Shown here piece after piece: positions 28,750 to 37,589 of a DNA stretch of 64,000 nt. Within the stretch, counting starts at the first letter, position 1. The number at the start of each line of letters is the position of its first letter. A model generated the notes under the pieces. It was not told where the DNA came from. It was given only the letters and a program-made list of their open reading frames with translations, and searched no databases. The DNA comes from Paludifilum halophilum (GTDB lineage: Bacteria > Bacillota > Bacilli > Thermoactinomycetales > DSM-45169): positions 124,001 to 188,000 of the forward strand of contig NZ_NOWF01000004.1 in the NCBI RefSeq assembly GCF_002245355.1, in the 5' to 3' direction. The translations under genes were made by a program, and so were the position numbers.

Positions 28750-29493
28750 ATGTGGAAAAAGAGAGGACTTACGGGAATTATTATTCTGTCCATTCTGACA
28801 ACCTTTCTTGTGGGATCTTCACCGATGACCCGCGAGGAAAGGATCATCGTCCGTGCTCTCGAGGAGGCAGGGGCGAAGCCGTCGCTGTATATGTGGCACC
28901 ATGGCGGCCGGACAAAAGACTTTTACCCCAGGGAATCAGTCTCCACATGGGTAGATGCGCTGACCGACGATTTGGACATCGAGTCGGCCCGACGGGTGAC
29001 AGAGGCCGATGGCCAACGTTGGACCGCTTCGGGGGTTTGGAAGCGAAACATACACATAGAATTAAACGTTATCAACGATAGGCCGCGGGAACGTTTTGTA
29101 CAACCATATATATCCATCCGGCTGATGGGTCGCGGTCTTTCTGACGCTCATCTGTTTCGCGCTCGGAATCATCTGATTCGCGTTTTGCAACAACATCATC
29201 TTGAACCTCGTACTCATTTTTCTGTTCAAGGAACGATTCAACCGCCAACGAGAAGAGAGTCCCTTCGAAAAGAAAAGATTATCGCCCGGGTATTGATGCG
29301 GCTGGGAGCCGATGAAGTCGAATCAATGAAGTCGGAACGAACAACCAGTGTGTCCGCGTACACCCCTCTTTTTAACGGGGGTTTGGAAACGAGGGGTGGA
29401 ACCATGAATATTCAGGCGGCCGTTAAGACCGGTACCGATGAGAAAAGTGTTATTTTCACCCTCGGAACCCCGATCATCACGATAGAATATTAG
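28750..29493 (+). CDS. ywmB: YwmB family protein
   Basis: A 247-residue protein with an N-terminal signal/anchor helix (about residues 5-24) and an extracytoplasmic mixed alpha/beta region. Position between ywzB and murA and length match YwmB, whose fold has been described as TATA-box-binding-protein-like; the role is unknown. ATG 28750 follows GGGAGAGGA; an in-frame ATG at 28717 lacks a site. The conserved-looking block is [19 protein letters not shown]. Confidence 0.75.
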   Translation: MWKKRGLTGIIILSILTTFLVGSSPMTREERIIVRALEEAGAKPSLYMWHHGGRTKDFYPRESVSTWVDALTDDLDIESARRVTEADGQRWTASGVWKRNIHIELNVINDRPRERFVQPYISIRLMGRGLSDAHLFRARNHLIRVLQQHHLEPRTHFSVQGTIQPPTRRESLRKEKIIARVLMRLGADEVESMKSERTTSVSAYTPLFNGGLETRGGTMNIQAAVKTGTDEKSVIFTLGTPIITIEY

Positions 29494-29513
29494 TTGACGC
29501 GGAGGGAAGTCAT

Positions 29514-30815
29514 TTGGAAAAGATCATTGTACGGGGCGGTAATCGCCTGAAAGGGCGGGTCAGAGTGCATGGGGCGAAAAACGCCGTATTGCCGATTATC
29601 GCCGCATCCATTTTGCCGTCTCGCGGGGAGATCCTGATTCAGGACATTCCTTTGTTGGAGGACGTCAAAACGATCACCCAGCTTTTGTCCAGCTTGGGGA
29701 TCTCGACTGAACTGAAGGAGGATTGCGTGCGGATCGACGCCCGGCACGTGGAGACCACGGAAGCCCCTTATGATCTGGTTCGTAAAATGCGGGCCTCGTT
29801 TCTTGTAATGGGGCCGCTTTTGGCCCGCAAGAAGCACGGTCGCATCCCGTTGCCCGGGGGTTGTGCCATCGGGAGCCGACCCATCGACCAGCACTTGAAA
29901 GGACTGGAAGCGATGGGAGCGGAGTTCGAAATCGGGCAAGGCTATATCGAGGGCCGAGTGCCGGACCGGTTGCGGGGAGCGCGTATTTATCTGGATGTGG
30001 CCAGCGTCGGTGCTACGGAAAACATTATGATGGCTGCTGCCCTCGCCCAAGGCCGGACTGTCATCGAAAACGCTGCTTGCGAACCGGAAATCGTTGATTT
30101 GGCCAATTTTATTAACGCCATCGGCGGCAAGGTGCGGGGAGCCGGGACGGATACCATCCGCATCGACGGTGTGGACTTTCTGCGCGGAACGGAGTACTGC
30201 GTCATTCCCGACCGGATCGAAGCCGGAACCTATATGGCCGCAGCAACGATTACCCGGGGGGAAGTTTTTGTGGAAGGAGCCATCTCCGAACACCTGAATC
30301 CCTTTATCGCTAAACTGCGCGAAATGGGGGTTCAAGTGTTGGAAGGGGAAAATGGCGTCCATGTCCGCGCCGAAGGGGAACTGAAACCGGTAGACGTAAA
30401 AACCCTGCCGTATCCCGGATTTCCGACGGATTTGCAATCTCAGATGATGGCCATCCTGATGACGGCGAAAGGGAACAGCCTGTTGACGGAAACCGTATTT
30501 GAAAACCGGTTCATGCATGTGGAGGAAATGAAACGGATGGGCGGCAAGATGAAGATCGACGGACGATCCGTCATGATCGAAGGAGGGCAGACGCTCTCCG
30601 GTGCCAGGGTGAAGGCGACGGATCTCCGTGCGGGAGCTGCTCTGGTGCTGGTCGGTTTAGTGGCCAACGGCGTGACGGAAGTAACGGAACTGCGTCATAT
30701 CGACCGGGGTTATGTCCGGCTGGTGGAGAAGTTACAGGGATTGGGAGCGGATATCGGACGTGTGACCGAAGAGGAAGAGGAGCAAAGCCTGAATATCGAG
30801 CACTCATATGCCTAA
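29514..30815 (+). CDS. murA: UDP-N-acetylglucosamine 1-carboxyvinyltransferase
   Basis: MurA transfers enolpyruvate from PEP to UDP-GlcNAc, the first committed step of peptidoglycan synthesis. 433 residues. The substrate lysine is in [13 protein letters not shown]; the catalytic cysteine of the mobile loop is Cys117 in [18 protein letters not shown] residues of the 'EAGTYMAAA' and '[11 protein letters not shown]' blocks are present. TTG start with a GGAGGGAAG site. Corresponds to B. subtilis murAA by position next to spoIID. Confidence 0.97.
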   Translation: MEKIIVRGGNRLKGRVRVHGAKNAVLPIIAASILPSRGEILIQDIPLLEDVKTITQLLSSLGISTELKEDCVRIDARHVETTEAPYDLVRKMRASFLVMGPLLARKKHGRIPLPGGCAIGSRPIDQHLKGLEAMGAEFEIGQGYIEGRVPDRLRGARIYLDVASVGATENIMMAAALAQGRTVIENAACEPEIVDLANFINAIGGKVRGAGTDTIRIDGVDFLRGTEYCVIPDRIEAGTYMAAATITRGEVFVEGAISEHLNPFIAKLREMGVQVLEGENGVHVRAEGELKPVDVKTLPYPGFPTDLQSQMMAILMTAKGNSLLTETVFENRFMHVEEMKRMGGKMKIDGRSVMIEGGQTLSGARVKATDLRAGAALVLVGLVANGVTEVTELRHIDRGYVRLVEKLQGLGADIGRVTEEEEEQSLNIEHSYA

Positions 30816-30828
30816 TCCATCACAGGAG

Positions 30829-30855
30829 AACCGCGGGAAAACCGCGGTTTTTTTT
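30829..30855 (+). terminator. Terminator between murA and spoIID
   Basis: AACCGCGG (30829-30836) / CCGCGGTT (30842-30849) with a 5-nt loop and an uninterrupted T-run. spoIID must therefore have its own promoter, expected to be sigma-E dependent. A weak candidate CATAGGGT lies near 30889-30896. Confidence 0.9.
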
Positions 30856-30945
30856 ATCCCTCAACGGTTCTATCATCTTTTTTTTCACCATAGGGTGATA
30901 GGGAGGTTGTCCTCTCTGGATGAATGGAACAGGAGGCGGGGTTTT

Positions 30946-31968
30946 GTGCACAAAGGGATGATCCTGTTGGTTGCCCTTCTCATCAGTGTCATGATCGCTG
31001 TTCCGGCTGTGCTAGTCAGTCTGGACTCTTCTTCCGGGAGCGAAGATCGGCGGATAACCGAAGATCCCGGTGGAGGGACGGGTCCTGATGTGAAGGTGTA
31101 CCTGACGGAGGAAAAGAGAGTGGTCGAGCTGCCCCTCGAGGAGTATATCCGTGGAGTGGTGGCGGCGGAAATGCCCGCCGATTTTCATCTGGAGGCGTTA
31201 AAGGCTCAGGCCCTGGCTGCCCGGACCTATATTGTGGACCGGCTGAATCGGGGGGACTTCTCCGATATGAAAGAGTCGGGGGCTGACGGGGCACAGGTAA
31301 CGGATACCGTTCAACACCAGGTGTTTAAGACCGACGAACAGCTTCGGCAAAACTGGGGGGATCAATATGACGAGTTTTCCCGACGCATCGATGAGGCGGT
31401 CCGGGCAACCCGGGGAAAAGTGATCCAGTATGACGGGGAACCGATTTACGCCGCTTTTTTCTCCACCAGCAACGGTCGCACGGAAAATTCCGAGGATTAC
31501 TTTGCTGAAAGTTATCCCTATCTCCGCAGTGTTCCTTCTCCTTGGGACGAGAAGTCTCCCAAATACAAGGATCAAAAAAAGATGTCAGTGAAGGAGTTTT
31601 TGGGAAAATTGGAAGAGGAGTCGGGGAATGAGTTGGCGCTTCCCGCTTCCGGTGGAAGCAAATGGATTCAAGTGGAGAAAAAGACGGAAGGAGGGCGGAT
31701 CGGAGAGATTCGTGTCGGAGATCAGACTTTTACCGGCCGCCAGATCCGTGAGGCTCTCGATCTCTCCTCCACCGATTTTTCCTGGAACATTCAAGGGGAT
31801 TCCATCACCTTGACCACCCGGGGTTACGGCCATGGAGTGGGGATGAGCCAATGGGGGGCCAATCTGATGGCCATGGAAGGAAAAAAGGCGAAGGAGATTG
31901 TTCAGTACTACTATCAAGGAGTCAAGATCGGAAACGCTTCTTCCATTCTAGCCAAAAAAGAGGAATAA
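30946..31968 (+). CDS. spoIID: Stage II sporulation protein D (peptidoglycan lytic enzyme)
   Basis: SpoIID is a membrane-bound lytic transglycosylase that, with SpoIIP and SpoIIM, drives engulfment. The 340-residue protein has one N-terminal membrane anchor (about residues 4-27). The SpoIID domain follows, with LPLEEYIRGVVAAEMPADFHLEALKAQALAARTY (conserved blocks); the catalytic Glu is in AAEMP. The C-terminal repeat GYGHGVGMSQWGAN is also present. GTG 30946 is preceded by AGGAGG (30931-30936). An in-frame ATG at 30808 would run through the murA terminator and is unlikely. Confidence 0.93.
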   Translation: MHKGMILLVALLISVMIAVPAVLVSLDSSSGSEDRRITEDPGGGTGPDVKVYLTEEKRVVELPLEEYIRGVVAAEMPADFHLEALKAQALAARTYIVDRLNRGDFSDMKESGADGAQVTDTVQHQVFKTDEQLRQNWGDQYDEFSRRIDEAVRATRGKVIQYDGEPIYAAFFSTSNGRTENSEDYFAESYPYLRSVPSPWDEKSPKYKDQKKMSVKEFLGKLEEESGNELALPASGGSKWIQVEKKTEGGRIGEIRVGDQTFTGRQIREALDLSSTDFSWNIQGDSITLTTRGYGHGVGMSQWGANLMAMEGKKAKEIVQYYYQGVKIGNASSILAKKEE

Positions 31969-32104
31969 TCAGGAGAGACGGAGAGGGAAAAACGAACCCA
32001 TGTTTTTCCGCTTCCGACTGGTGTGAGAAAATACGAAAAAATGTTCGGAACCGGGTATAAAAAGAATTTTCCGTGTCGAGAATGGTTTCTGAGGTGATAA
32101 CCCA

Positions 32105-32788
32105 ATGAAACCTGAAGACAATCGACCGGTAAAACCGGTGAGAAAAATCTCCAGTCTCAAATGGAAGCGGTTATTCGCCAAGAAGTGGTTTTTCCCCGCC
32201 GTCTACTTAGCTGCTGCAGCACTCATCCTAAGCCTGGTATGGTGGTATCAGGGTGCCCAGGATTCCGGGGTGACCAAACCGAATACCGGGTTGGAGGAAA
32301 TCGAGCTGCAACAGGAACCCCACCCCGGGGAGGATGCGGAGGAGTTGAAATCACCGCTTGCCGGAAATGCCGATGCCGAACAGACCATGGGATTCTATGA
32401 TGAGTCGGGTTCAGAAAAGTCGAAAGAGGCATCCCTGGTCCAATATGCGAACACCTACTGGCCGCACACCGGAATCGACTTTGCGCGGAAAGACGGAAAG
32501 ACATTCGATGTCGTTGCCGCCATGAGCGGGAAGGTGCTGCGGGTGGAGGAAAATCCCCTGACCGGACACCAAGTGGAAATCCAGCACCCGGACGGATGGG
32601 TCACGGTATACCAAAGCTTGTCCGATGTTCAAGTGAAACAGGGGATGGAAGTTGCCCAAGGGGAACCGATCGCCAAAGCCGGTCGGAACAACTTTGAAAA
32701 AGAAGCCGGAAACCATCTTCACTTTGAAGCACGGAAAAACGGCGAATCGGTCAATCCCGACCGGTATCTGAAAAATAACGACGAATAA
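32105..32788 (+). CDS. spoIIQ: Stage II sporulation protein Q with an intact LytM metal site
   Basis: SpoIIQ is the forespore membrane protein that zips to mother-cell SpoIIIAH during engulfment. 227 residues: cytosolic basic N-terminus, membrane helix at about 29-48, linker, and a LytM/M23 domain at about 115-222. The zinc ligands H121, D125 (HTGIDF) and H204/H206 (HLHFEA) are all present. In B. subtilis SpoIIQ the first histidine is lost, so this copy resembles the clostridial type. The gene follows spoIID after 136 bp and has its own terminator. The long acidic C-terminal tail of the B. subtilis protein is missing. Confidence 0.9.
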   Translation: MKPEDNRPVKPVRKISSLKWKRLFAKKWFFPAVYLAAAALILSLVWWYQGAQDSGVTKPNTGLEEIELQQEPHPGEDAEELKSPLAGNADAEQTMGFYDESGSEKSKEASLVQYANTYWPHTGIDFARKDGKTFDVVAAMSGKVLRVEENPLTGHQVEIQHPDGWVTVYQSLSDVQVKQGMEVAQGEPIAKAGRNNFEKEAGNHLHFEARKNGESVNPDRYLKNNDE

Positions 32789-32808
32789 TTTTTCATATGA
32801 TTGAAGAG

Positions 32809-32838
32809 CACCGTCTTTGATGAAGACGGTGTTTTTTT
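32809..32838 (+). terminator. Terminator after spoIIQ
   Basis: Perfect 9-bp stem CACCGTCTT (32809-32817) / AAGACGGTG (32823-32831) followed by seven T residues. Confidence 0.92.
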
Positions 32839-32909
32839 CGCCTTGGACGATCAGACAGAAAAATACGGCAAAAAACGAGCGATTGGGCTTGTCACGGCTT
32901 GTTAGATGA

Positions 32910-32937
32910 GAATAACCGGCCAAACCGCTCATATAAT
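32910..32937 (+). promoter_or_regulatory. Candidate sigma-E promoter of spoIIID
   Basis: GAATAAC (32910-32916) and CATATAAT (32930-32937), 13 bp apart, resemble the sigma-E pattern (ATA-rich -35, CATACAAT -10). spoIIID is a sigma-E gene in Bacillus. The -10 also matches sigma-A, but no sigma-A -35 box is present. Confidence 0.5.
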
Positions 32938-32970
32938 GTACCAGACATTGAGAAGAGGGAGGCGAGGGGA

Positions 32971-33264
32971 GTGCACGACTACATCAAAGAGCGGACGGTT
33001 AAAATTGGGCGATACTTCGTGGAAACCCGAAACACGGTCCGCAAGATCGCCAAGGAGTTCGGGGTTTCCAAAAGCACAGTGCATAAGGATCTCACGGAGC
33101 GGTTGCCTGAAATCAATCCTGAATTGGCTAATCAGGTAAAGGAAATACTGGAATATCATAAGTCGATCCGACACCTTCGTGGAGGTGAAGCGACAAAAAT
33201 CAAATACAGAACGACGCAACCGGAAAAAGAGAGAAAAGTACTGGAAACAACCGTGAAAATGTGA
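32971..33264 (+). CDS. spoIIID: Sporulation transcriptional regulator SpoIIID
   Basis: SpoIIID is a small DNA-binding protein that modulates sigma-E genes and helps switch on sigK in the mother cell. The 97-residue product begins VHDYIKERTVKIG and contains the helix-turn-helix VRKIAKEFGVSKSTVHKDL (about residues 24-42). The conserved LANQVKEILEYHKSIRHLRG follows in two parts. The GTG at 32971 aligns with the known start of the family and has GGGAGG at 32957-32962. Confidence 0.96.
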   Translation: MHDYIKERTVKIGRYFVETRNTVRKIAKEFGVSKSTVHKDLTERLPEINPELANQVKEILEYHKSIRHLRGGEATKIKYRTTQPEKERKVLETTVKM

Positions 33265-33680
33265 AGGCTTCCGCATGGAGCACACCCCGCCGGTATCGTA
33301 TGAAAAACCCGTGATGTGCACAAGCCCCCTACATATCGCCGAGGGTTGGAACCGGGTTCAGCTTTCACCCTGCGATTTTCAAGCTGTTAGACACGATCAA
33401 TATGGATTGGGTGGAAGGTTGTGGGGTTCCACCTGGTTTCTTTTTGGCGGATTCATCCTATTTCTAGAGTGTATCAACGAACTTCTTTCCTGAATTCCGT
33501 TTACATAGAGTAGACTTCACTGACCAGTTACGATATATTCTATCTATAGAGGAAGGTTTGCTGGTTTATATATTAAAGTTTGTACATATATAGGAACGAT
33601 GGTGTTTGGGGTTTTTCGCATGGACGAGCCGATAGTCGTCACGGCCCAAAGAAAATGTTCCTCGGAGAGGATAAGACATC
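33265..33680 (+). other. 416-bp intergenic region without a supported gene
   Basis: No credible gene is seen; a 72-codon frame at 33275-33493 has no good ribosome binding site or family match. About 33405-33450 contains GTGGGGTTCCAC and TTTTTGGCGG in the same order as the left half of the MITE-like repeats, possibly a badly decayed copy. The last 150 bp are AT-rich and probably contain the promoter of the next gene, but no clear boxes were assigned. Confidence 0.4.
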
Positions 33681-34640
33681 ATGCAGCAAAAAGATGATCA
33701 AAAGAAACCCTTGGAGTGGGAAAAAGACAAGGAAAACAGCCCCCGGGAAGAGGGAGACCAGGTGAGAGAGGGGTCTCCCTCCAAAGAAGGAGCGGAAGAG
33801 CAGAGATTCGATTCCGACCGGGAGAAGGAAATCTCACCCTCCGGTCGGGAAGCTCCTGAAGGGGGGCAGGAAACGGATCGGGACCCTAGCTCTTCCGCCG
33901 GGGATTCGGTTTCGGATCAATCCGGTGAGGGAAAGGAAACCTCCGGAGTCGCCGCGGAAAAGAGGCCTGACTCCGGCAATCACCCTGAAGAACGGGGACA
34001 AAGCGGAAAAAAAGCGGCGGATCAGGACCAAGGGAGAACGCGTGCAAACCGGTCGAAGCCCGAGAAGGGGATCCCGCCGGCGGAGGATTCCGGCCGGGGG
34101 GACACCCAGCAGGCACGGGTTGACCGGAAGGATGAGGTCCCTTCGGAAAATCAAAAAGATCCTGACGGAGGGAAGTTGTCGGCCAAAGAGAGGGATAAAA
34201 AAGAGCCGGATGGGTCAGCCTTTGTAAATAACCGTTTCAAGGATTCCGATGCAAAGGGAGAATCCGATCCACCCCGGAAAAAACCGGCGGGAGAGCTGAT
34301 ATGGCGGAAAGAGGGTTCTGTACCTGCTGCCGAGAAATCTGAGCAGGAAGACCAGGATCCGGTGACGGACAAAGAACAGGCGCCGAGTTTATCGGAATCC
34401 CGGGATGAAGTGAGCGAGTCGGAACAGGAAACGATACGGAAAGAGGACGAATCCGAACCGCGCAAAAAATCCCTCCGTCAGCGGGTATTATTCTACGTTT
34501 TTTTGATTGTCCCCGCCGCGAGCCTGGTTGCGCTGGTGATTGGACTGATGATCGGTTACAGTGTTGTGGGTGACGATCCCGCCTTTGAAGTGTTTACCCG
34601 GGATCTGTGGGAGCATTTATACAATTTAATATACGGGTAG
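33681..34640 (+). CDS. EpuA-like membrane protein with a long charged N-terminal region
   Basis: Residues 1 to about 262 are extremely hydrophilic and low-complexity (Glu, Lys, Asp, Ser, Gly, Pro), probably disordered and cytosolic. The C-terminal 58 residues carry a basic stop (RQRVLFY), one transmembrane helix (about 269-296) and the outside motif GYSVVGDDPAFEVFTRDLWEHL. This matches the small EpuA family (misleadingly called 'DNA-directed RNA polymerase subunit beta' in many databases). EpuA proteins are usually only 50-80 residues, so the N-terminal extension is unusual. Role unknown. A terminator follows. Confidence 0.65.
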   Translation: MQQKDDQKKPLEWEKDKENSPREEGDQVREGSPSKEGAEEQRFDSDREKEISPSGREAPEGGQETDRDPSSSAGDSVSDQSGEGKETSGVAAEKRPDSGNHPEERGQSGKKAADQDQGRTRANRSKPEKGIPPAEDSGRGDTQQARVDRKDEVPSENQKDPDGGKLSAKERDKKEPDGSAFVNNRFKDSDAKGESDPPRKKPAGELIWRKEGSVPAAEKSEQEDQDPVTDKEQAPSLSESRDEVSESEQETIRKEDESEPRKKSLRQRVLFYVFLIVPAASLVALVIGLMIGYSVVGDDPAFEVFTRDLWEHLYNLIYG

Positions 34641-34642
34641 AA

Positions 34643-34690
34643 GGACCCGTCCCCGCCGCCATTTGCGGCGGCTTGGCGGGGTCTTTCACG
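34643..34690 (+). terminator. Terminator after the EpuA-like gene
   Basis: A long GC-rich hairpin with inner stem CCGCCGC / GCGGCGG (around loop CATTT) and outer stem GACCC / GGGTC, followed by TTTC. The T-run is short. Confidence 0.65.
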
Positions 34691-34754
34691 TTATGATCGA
34701 TCCAAAACGGGATACCGGGTATAATACCTTAGGAAGCCAAAGGAGGGACCCCGA

Positions 34755-35276
34755 TTGAACTTGCCCAACTTGCTCACTTTATTTCGTTTTATTTTGATCC
34801 CCCTATATTTGGGATTGTTTTTCTCCGATGTGCCCCATCGGATGTTGTGGGCGTTCGGGGTCCTGCTTTTGGCAGGTCTGACCGATGTAATCGACGGGTA
34901 TTTGGCGAGGAAAAACGGTCAGGTGACACAGTTGGGGATCATGTTGGACCCCTTGGCGGACAAATTGATGATGTTGGCGGTTTTTCTTTCCCTGCTCATA
35001 TCCGGCAGGATCACTTTAACCGCCGCGGCAGCCATTTTTATCCGGGATCTCGGTATGATTATAGCTTCCGCTATTTTCCACTTCCGCGGAAAAATCACAG
35101 TGCCCGCCAATGTCATGGGAAAACTGACAACGGTCCTATACTATGTTGCGCTGTCCCTGCTCATATTCGATGTTCCCGATGCGGAAAAATTCCTCTGGGG
35201 AGTTATCGCCTTTTCTTTTCTGACCTCCCTCATCTACCTCTTCCAATTTAAACTGATTAACCAGCGATCGATGTAA
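34755..35276 (+). CDS. pgsA: CDP-diacylglycerol-glycerol-3-phosphate 3-phosphatidyltransferase-type enzyme
   Basis: An integral membrane CDP-alcohol phosphatidyltransferase of 173 residues and about five or six helices. The catalytic motif D-G-x2-A-R-x8-G-x3-D-x3-D is fully present in DVIDGYLARKNGQVTQLGIM followed by LDPLADK. N-terminal NLPNLLTLFRFILIPLYL is typical of PgsA, which makes phosphatidylglycerol phosphate. The family includes close paralogues, so the alcohol substrate is inferred. TTG start with AGGAGGG upstream. Confidence 0.85.
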   Translation: MNLPNLLTLFRFILIPLYLGLFFSDVPHRMLWAFGVLLLAGLTDVIDGYLARKNGQVTQLGIMLDPLADKLMMLAVFLSLLISGRITLTAAAAIFIRDLGMIIASAIFHFRGKITVPANVMGKLTTVLYYVALSLLIFDVPDAEKFLWGVIAFSFLTSLIYLFQFKLINQRSM

Positions 35277-35296
35277 TGGATTTCGGAGGTGTCCTT

Positions 35297-36610
35297 GTGG
35301 TTGATAAAAATATTATTCGGGCGTTGATGGTGGAGACTCCCTCCATTCCCGGCAACTTGGGAAGGCTGGCGACGGCGATCGGTATGGCCGGAGCGGATAT
35401 CGGGGAGATCGAGACAGACCAGGTGGGCCCGACGTCGACCATGCGCAAATTTACGGTTCACTGTGAGGATGACGACCAGCTCAAGGACGTGTTAAAAGCG
35501 ATTGAAGAACTGGGGGGCGGCATTCGGCTTCATGCCGTCTCCGACGATGTTCTTCGGGCTCATGAAGGCGGCAAGATTCAGATGAAAAGCCGTTTGGATG
35601 TGCGTTCCCTATCCGATCTGCGCCGGGTGTACACCCCGGGTGTCGCCGATGTGTGCCGTCTGATCCAACGGGAACCGCAAAAAGCGCAAATTTACACCAG
35701 TATCGGTAATACGGTGGCCATTGTTACCGACGGAACCGCGATTTTGGGGCTGGGCGACATCGGGCCGGTACCCGGGATGCCGGTGATGGAGGGAAAAGCC
35801 GCCCTTTTTGATCGATTTGCCGGCGTAAGCGGGGTTCCGATTCTGGTGGATACGAAAAATCCCGACGAAATCATTCAAACTGTCAAACATATTTCCTCTG
35901 GGTTTGGCGGCATTCTTCTGGAGGATATCGGTTCTCCTCACTGTTTTGAAGTGGAGGAGCGTTTAAAGAACGATCTGCAAATCCCGGTGATGCACGATGA
36001 CCAGCATGGAACCGCCGTTGTCACGCTGGCCGCTGTCATATCCGCCTGCAAAAGTGCCGGTGTCGACCTCAAAGATGCAGAGGTGGGCCAGATTGGCTTG
36101 GGGGCGGCGGGTTTGGCGATCTGTCGCATGTTTATGGCTTATGGAGTGAAAGAAGTGTACGGCGCGGACAAGTCCGACATGGCCAAAGAGCGTTTGATCG
36201 GATACGGAGGGCATGTGTGCGATTCACTGGACGAGCTGATGGAGACTTGCGATATTGTGATCGCTACCACGGGAGTGCCGGGTTTGATCAAACCCGAACA
36301 AGTGCGGAAAGGACAGGTTCTTTTGGCTTTGTCCAACCCGAAGCCGGAAATCGAACCGGAGGAAGCCCTGAAGGCGGGAGCCGCTTATGCGGCTGACGGA
36401 CGTTCCGTGAACAATGTTCTCGGGTTCCCGGGGATTTTCCGGGGAGTGCTGAATGCCCGTTCCGGCCAAATCACACATCCGATGCTGGTGGGAGCGGCTG
36501 AAGCCATTGCCGGGTGCACCAAACCGGGGGAGTTGGTTCCTCATCCCCTGAACCCCCTCGTTCATGAGGAAGTAGCCCAGGCGGTGGAAGCCGTAGCCAT
36601 TCGATCCTAA
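35297..36610 (+). CDS. Malic enzyme (oxaloacetate-decarboxylating) with N-terminal ACT domain
   Basis: Converts malate to pyruvate and CO2 with NAD(P). The 437-residue protein starts with a regulatory ACT-like domain (residues about 5-80, 'RALMVETPSIPGNLGRLATA'). The malic enzyme core follows, with the catalytic tyrosine region RRVYTPGVADVC, the lysine in MPVMEGKAALF, the metal-site motif MHDDQHGTA, and the nucleotide-binding loop GLGAAGLAI. GTG 35297 is chosen since GGAGGT ends about 6 nt upstream; the in-frame ATG at 35276 overlaps the pgsA stop. Two terminators follow. Confidence 0.92.
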   Translation: MVDKNIIRALMVETPSIPGNLGRLATAIGMAGADIGEIETDQVGPTSTMRKFTVHCEDDDQLKDVLKAIEELGGGIRLHAVSDDVLRAHEGGKIQMKSRLDVRSLSDLRRVYTPGVADVCRLIQREPQKAQIYTSIGNTVAIVTDGTAILGLGDIGPVPGMPVMEGKAALFDRFAGVSGVPILVDTKNPDEIIQTVKHISSGFGGILLEDIGSPHCFEVEERLKNDLQIPVMHDDQHGTAVVTLAAVISACKSAGVDLKDAEVGQIGLGAAGLAICRMFMAYGVKEVYGADKSDMAKERLIGYGGHVCDSLDELMETCDIVIATTGVPGLIKPEQVRKGQVLLALSNPKPEIEPEEALKAGAAYAADGRSVNNVLGFPGIFRGVLNARSGQITHPMLVGAAEAIAGCTKPGELVPHPLNPLVHEEVAQAVEAVAIRS

Positions 36611-36622
36611 AATCAAAAAAGA

Positions 36623-36656
36623 GCACCAAAGGGAATTCCTTTGGTGCCTTTTATTT
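36623..36656 (+). terminator. First terminator after malic enzyme
   Basis: Perfect 10-bp stem GCACCAAAGG (36623-36632) / CCTTTGGTGC (36638-36647), followed by CTTTTATTT. Confidence 0.9.
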
Positions 36657-36659
36657 GAA

Positions 36660-36694
36660 CCCCCTGTCACTAGTAAACAGGGGGACATTTTTTA
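36660..36694 (+). terminator. Second, tandem terminator
   Basis: Stem CCCCCTGT (36660-36667) / ACAGGGGG (36677-36684), followed by ACATTTTTT. It lies four bases after the first terminator and could be a backup. Confidence 0.8.
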
Positions 36695-36793
36695 TTGTAA
36701 TGCGGAGATTTCTCTTTCATACATAAAAAACGATCGACAAATAACAATCTTTGGCCGGCTCCGGCGCTGTTTTCAAAAAACCTTCTTCTTTTG

Positions 36794-36802
36794 TGATACA
36801 AT
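36794..36802 (+). promoter_or_regulatory. Extended -10 promoter upstream of a structured leader
   Basis: TG-A-TACAAT at 36794-36802; the start would fall near 36808, just before the stem that closes a three-way-junction-like RNA. Confidence 0.5.
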
Positions 36803-36807
36803 CGGGA

Positions 36808-36890
36808 ATGTCTCGAGGGACGGCTTTCATTACCGTTGGCCCAAGCGGTACGGCCTTTAGGGCCGATCCGAGAAGAACTTTTTCATTTTC
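36808..36890 (+). ncRNA. Candidate structured RNA upstream of fabZ
   Basis: TCTCG (36811-36815) pairs with CGAGA (36869-36873). Inside are two further hairpins: ACGG / CCGT around 36820-36835 and CGGCC-TTTA-GGGCCG around 36851-36865. A U-rich tract follows (36880-36890). A promoter-like extended -10 lies exactly at the 5' side, and the fabZ promoter lies downstream. I could not match it to a known riboswitch or small RNA class. It may be an independent small RNA or a leader element. Confidence 0.4.
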
Positions 36891-36940
36891 CAAAAATGGG
36901 ATTGAAATCCTTGGTTAATTGTGGAGTGAAAGCTTTCCTT

Positions 36941-36949
36941 TGTTATAAT
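36941..36949 (+). promoter_or_regulatory. Extended -10 promoter of fabZ
   Basis: TG-T-TATAAT (36941-36949), perfect extended -10, 37 bp before the fabZ start; only a weak -35 upstream. Confidence 0.65.
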
Positions 36950-36985
36950 GGAGACGCATCAATTTGATGGGAAGGAGCAAGCAGC

Positions 36986-37420
36986 ATGGAGATGGATGTA
37001 AACCGGATTCAAGAGATCATTCCCCATCGATCCCCTTTTCTGTTGGTGGACAAGATTCTGGAGTGCGAAGAGGGTCAACGGGCGGTGGGTGTGAAAAACG
37101 TTACCGTCAACGAACCCTTTTTTGAGGGACATTTTCCCGGATACCCGGTCATGCCCGGTGTTTTGATCGTGGAGGCCCTCGCCCAAGTAGGGGCTGTCGC
37201 CGTGCTGGGAATGGAAGAAAACCGGGGAAAGTTGGCCTTTTTTGCCGGCATCGACCAACTTCGTTTTCGCGGACAAGTCCGCCCCGGAGATGTGCTTACT
37301 CTGGAAGTGGAGATGCTGCGCCTCCGGTCCTCCTTGGGAAAAGGGAAGGGAACAGCCCGAGTGGGAGACCGTACCGTCGCTGAAGGAGAACTCCTCTTTG
37401 CTCTCTCGGATCGCGACTGA
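36986..37420 (+). CDS. fabZ: 3-hydroxyacyl-[acyl-carrier-protein] dehydratase FabZ
   Basis: Dehydrates 3-hydroxyacyl-ACP in fatty acid elongation. The 144-residue hot-dog-fold protein has [14 protein letters not shown], the catalytic histidine in [16 protein letters not shown] and the catalytic glutamate in [11 protein letters not shown]. Canonical length. ATG with GGGAAGGAGC upstream. It appears to be a single-gene unit. Confidence 0.96.
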   Translation: MEMDVNRIQEIIPHRSPFLLVDKILECEEGQRAVGVKNVTVNEPFFEGHFPGYPVMPGVLIVEALAQVGAVAVLGMEENRGKLAFFAGIDQLRFRGQVRPGDVLTLEVEMLRLRSSLGKGKGTARVGDRTVAEGELLFALSDRD

Positions 37421-37589
37421 CACGGATACCGTCCGCATCCCGTTATCGTGAATGATCAGACCGACCGACTAAGAGCGCACTCGATCAGAACGTTACGCTT
37501 CCAGCAAACCAATGAAGAGCGATGAAGAAAACAGGAAATCGGAGTGAGCGGCAACGATCCGGATCTGCTATGGGAGTTTCGTACCTTTT

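Noticed and set aside
33275-33493. 72-codon plus-strand frame between spoIIID and the EpuA-like gene
   Set aside because: No ribosome binding site, no recognisable domain, and it overlaps sequence resembling a decayed repeat.
36811-36873. fabZ leader as a T-box or tRNA
   Set aside because: No T-box sequence (AGGGTGGNACCGCG) or tRNA cloverleaf geometry; the GCGGTAC word alone is insufficient.
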